A stretch of 64,000 nucleotides of DNA from Phycisphaerales bacterium (GTDB taxonomy: Bacteria > Planctomycetota > Phycisphaerae > Phycisphaerales > UBA1924), in assembly GCA_029213305.1 (NCBI GenBank), contig JARGPA010000004.1:62001-126000 (forward strand), written 5' to 3'. The notes beneath the pieces were generated by a model. The model saw only the letters and a list, made by a program, of their open reading frames with translations, did no database searches and was not told the origin of the DNA. The position numbers and the translations under genes are program-made. Positions 61,595 to 64,000 of this stretch are shown here, piece after piece. The stretch's first letter is position 1. Each line of letters starts with the position of its first letter.

Positions 61595-64000
61595 GCATTA
61601 AAATATCGTGCTTCAGGGTGATGAGAAACAATGGCGCAAGTTGATTGTTCAGGATCAATCTGATGATTCTCTGTGAGATTGCATCCGATCCGTGTCGGAT
61701 CGATAAGCTTCCAGAGTTTTTCGTGATCGCTCATATCTGGACATGCAGGATATCCAAATGAGTAACGAGATCCACGATAACGTTGTTTGAATAGTTCAGG
61801 GATGTCGTGGGCGTCTTCATGACCAAAACCAAGTTCGGTACGGATACGTTTGTGCCACAACTCTGCAAGGCCTTCAGCAGCCTCTACTCCGATTCCATGC
61901 CAATAGAGGTATTCTTGGTATTGATTCGACTCGAAAAGCTCCTTGGTGTGCTCAGTGATCTGAGATCCCATTGTTACGCACATCATCGCGATTACATCTC
62001 GGCTTCCCATCGCATCACACTCGGGTTGATCCTTGTAGTAATCAGAGATACACAAGTATTTGTTACTCGTTTGGCGAGGAAAACTAAATCGTTCAATTTC
62101 TTGATCCTGATTTTTAGGGTCATAGATAATCAGATCATTCTCTTGAGAAGTACATGGAAAGTACCCGTAAACCACCTTGGGTTGTAGGATCGGTTCATTG
62201 AGACACCGATCGCAAAGCTCTTTGAACTTTGGGCGAGCAATATCGTTGAGGAGTTTTTCGTAATCTTCCTTAGATTGAGAACCTCTTTTGAGTTGCCATT
62301 GAATGGAATAGAGAGCAGTTGGATTGATGTACGCGAATATATCTCTCAGATTGTGCCGATCAACAATTGTTGTACCCCAGAATGGAGGGGTGGGGGAACT
62401 GTTAGTTCGAGTGACTTGAGAACGAGATAAAGTAGCAGTTTGAGCTGCAGGTGTAGAGTTTCTAGATTCGAATCGAGCAACCGATTCGACGCGATTCTCT
62501 TGTCGCTCGTCAGCTGCAATCTGGAGGGCCGCAGTTTCACCCTTGACAATCGCGTTCATTGTGTCGAGTCCAGAAAATGCATCCTTTGCATAGAGGAGAT
62601 CCCCCTCGTACACACTTCGAAGATGTCCTTCTGCATACGAACGAGTTAGTGCTGCTCCTCCAAGAATTACAGGTGCATCAATACCCTTCGTGTTAAGTTC
62701 TCGTAGATTGTCTTCCATGACATTTACTGATTTGACCAGTAAACCCGAGAGTCCAATTGCATCAGCATCTGTATCTGCGAATGCTTCAAGAATATTGTCA
62801 ATAGGTTGTTTGATTCCCAGATTGTGAACAGTAAAACCGTTGTTTGTGAGCAGGATATCTACTAAATTTTTCCCGATATCGTGCACATCGCCTTTCACTG
62901 TTGCGAGCACAATCGACCCTTTAGATTGTGTGTCAGATTTATCCATAAAAGGTTCGAGTAGAGCAACAGAATTTTTCATTACCTGAGCGCTCTGTAGCAC
63001 GAATGGAAGTTGCATTTGTCCAGAACCAAAGAGTTCGCCTACGGTTTTCATCCCGTCAAGCAAGTGTTCATTGATAATTTCGAGTGGAGTATAGTTTGTT
63101 CTTGCTTCTTCCAATGATTCGGGAAGGAACTCAGACTCACCGTCGATGATGTGTTTACGTAAACGTTCTTCAAGTGGAAGATCAGAGATTGATGTTGTAT
63201 CAGATTCTTCTGTCGCATCACTGAAGAGTTCAATAAGCGCATCGAGAGGATCAAACTTCGTGTCACTCTCTCCATCTGGGAGTCCAGTACCTCCAACTGA
63301 TTTGTCTCTTCGATCATAAATCAGATTTAATGCTGCAATCTTCTGCTCTTCAGGTATCCGATTCAAAGGCATGATTTTTGACGCATGCACAATGGCGCTT
63401 GTCATTCCAGATTGAACAAGTTCATGTAGAAAAACCGCATTTAAAATGGTGCGTGCGACAGGTTTGAGTCCAAAGGAGACATTCGATAAGCCGCAAGTAA
63501 GTTGCACATCTGGGTAGGATTGTGCAATTCTGCGTGTGCCTTCAATGAGCTCCGATGCAGATCGACGATCAGAATCTAAACCTGTCGAAATCGGTAAAAC
63601 CAAAGGATCTATAAACAAATCAGATACTGACAGTCCATGAAGTTTGGTTGCTCGTTCGATAGCACGGGTTGCAATTTCAATTTTCCGATCCGCAGTCCGT
63701 GCCATTGCTTCTTCTGGGTCTTCATCAATGGTTCCGATTACGAGCGCAGCGCCGAAATCTTTGGCAAGTTTACAAAACTGATCAAATTTTTCTTCACCAT
63801 CCTCGAAATTTGCAGAGTTGATAATGCATTTGCCTCCAGCCGATTTGAGACCTGATTCGATTGTAATTGCTGAAGTTGAATCAAGCATCAATGGGGCATC
63901 AGCTTGTTGGACAATCCGCGATACCACTTGGTGCATATCCGATCCGCCATCACGTCCCGCGACATCAACATTGATGTCGAGAACATGCGATCCATCCTTT
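61591..64000 (-). CDS. metH: Methionine synthase, B12-dependent (C-terminal part, cut by window end)
   Basis: About 802 residues are visible and the frame is still open at base 64000, so the N-terminal homocysteine domain is outside. Visible domains: the remainder of the pterin (methyltetrahydrofolate) domain (LDINVDVAGRDGG onward and TCGLSNVSFGL), the cap and B12 domains (DVHDIGKNLVDIL, with His as cobalt ligand, and GLSGLLVKS), and the AdoMet-activation domain (WQLKRGSQSKEDYEK, GSRYSFGYPACPDMSDH). It transfers methyl from 5-methyl-THF to homocysteine. Converges on the FecCD gene with overlapping stop codons. Confidence 0.95.
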   Translation of the reverse strand, partial: KDGSHVLDINVDVAGRDGGSDMHQVVSRIVQQADAPLMLDSTSAITIESGLKSAGGKCIINSANFEDGEEKFDQFCKLAKDFGAALVIGTIDEDPEEAMARTADRKIEIATRAIERATKLHGLSVSDLFIDPLVLPISTGLDSDRRSASELIEGTRRIAQSYPDVQLTCGLSNVSFGLKPVARTILNAVFLHELVQSGMTSAIVHASKIMPLNRIPEEQKIAALNLIYDRRDKSVGGTGLPDGESDTKFDPLDALIELFSDATEESDTTSISDLPLEERLRKHIIDGESEFLPESLEEARTNYTPLEIINEHLLDGMKTVGELFGSGQMQLPFVLQSAQVMKNSVALLEPFMDKSDTQSKGSIVLATVKGDVHDIGKNLVDILLTNNGFTVHNLGIKQPIDNILEAFADTDADAIGLSGLLVKSVNVMEDNLRELNTKGIDAPVILGGAALTRSYAEGHLRSVYEGDLLYAKDAFSGLDTMNAIVKGETAALQIAADERQENRVESVARFESRNSTPAAQTATLSRSQVTRTNSSPTPPFWGTTIVDRHNLRDIFAYINPTALYSIQWQLKRGSQSKEDYEKLLNDIARPKFKELCDRCLNEPILQPKVVYGYFPCTSQENDLIIYDPKNQDQEIERFSFPRQTSNKYLCISDYYKDQPECDAMGSRDVIAMMCVTMGSQITEHTKELFESNQYQEYLYWHGIGVEAAEGLAELWHKRIRTELGFGHEDAHDIPELFKQRYRGSRYSFGYPACPDMSDHEKLWKLIDPTRIGCNLTENHQIDPEQSTCAIVSHHPEARYFNA

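Noticed and set aside
1-64000. CRISPR arrays, insertion sequences, toxin-antitoxin or phage-defence modules
   Set aside because: No spaced direct repeats, transposase motifs or known defence genes were seen on either strand; the CPBP protease and ankyrin protein alone do not make a defence system.

Overview
This window looks like a core, mostly vertically inherited chromosome segment of a Gram-negative planctomycete-type bacterium, most likely of class Phycisphaerae. The evidence is a pseudopilin with a C-terminal H-X9-DG motif, a secreted protein ending in a PEP-CTERM-like PAPGSLALLGLGG...RRRR tail, an LptD-like outer-membrane protein, a futalosine-pathway menaquinone gene (mqnD), many secreted peptidases, and ribosomal and housekeeping genes scattered singly rather than in classical operons. 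By eye the G+C content is in the mid-40s percent, and GATC is unusually frequent. I see no insertion sequences, prophage genes, CRISPR array or integrase. One gene is cut by each window end: an unknown protein at the left and metH at the right.

Left part (1-16 kb). adk and fusA run leftward as separate units, with a strong terminator between them. A tight leftward operon follows: ispH, rlmN, a YwaF-like membrane protein, a WecA-type glycosyl-phosphate transferase and an O-antigen ligase/polymerase with TPRs. Rightward genes then encode an endonuclease/exonuclease/phosphatase-family protein, a small membrane protein, the pseudopilin, the PEP-CTERM protein and an M20 dipeptidase.

Middle (16-38 kb). 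A large secreted/membrane protein lies directly before an ABC ATPase that has no recognisable permease beside it. An ankyrin protein, a prolyl oligopeptidase, a YhiN flavoprotein, a metallo-beta-lactamase-fold hydrolase, cardiolipin synthase, a domain-swapped HldE-like protein and a glycosyltransferase follow. From 29.8 to 37.7 kb lies a nearly complete reductive uracil/thymine degradation locus. preA (rightward, own strong promoter) faces a leftward five-gene operon: methylmalonate/malonate-semialdehyde dehydrogenase, beta-ureidopropionase, NCS1 transporter, class-III aminotransferase and dihydropyrimidinase. The operon has a candidate operator around its -10 box. Together these genes would import a pyrimidine base and convert it through beta-alanine or beta-aminoisobutyrate to acetyl-CoA or propionyl-CoA.

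Right part (38-64 kb). Two translationally coupled M14 carboxypeptidase-like proteins follow, the first with its catalytic and metal-binding residues replaced. Then come two tRNAs, rpsT, a CPBP protease, recX, a hydroxyacyl-CoA dehydrogenase, and a B12-binding/MeaB-type GTPase fusion (the front half of IcmF without the mutase) coupled to pncC and thiS. The end holds a PpiD-like anchored protein, rpsD, a YhaM-like nuclease, LptD, purF, mqnD, a rhodanese protein, a lipoprotein, smpB, a stand-alone atpC, a PH-domain protein, a stand-alone FecCD permease and metH.

The most interesting points are the peptidase/pseudopeptidase pair, the half-IcmF fusion, the reversed HldE architecture, the pyrimidine locus with its operator candidate and missing PreT, and candidate alternative-pairing leaders before the PEP-CTERM gene and rpsT. 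All function calls rest on reading motifs in the translated sequence; no database search was run.
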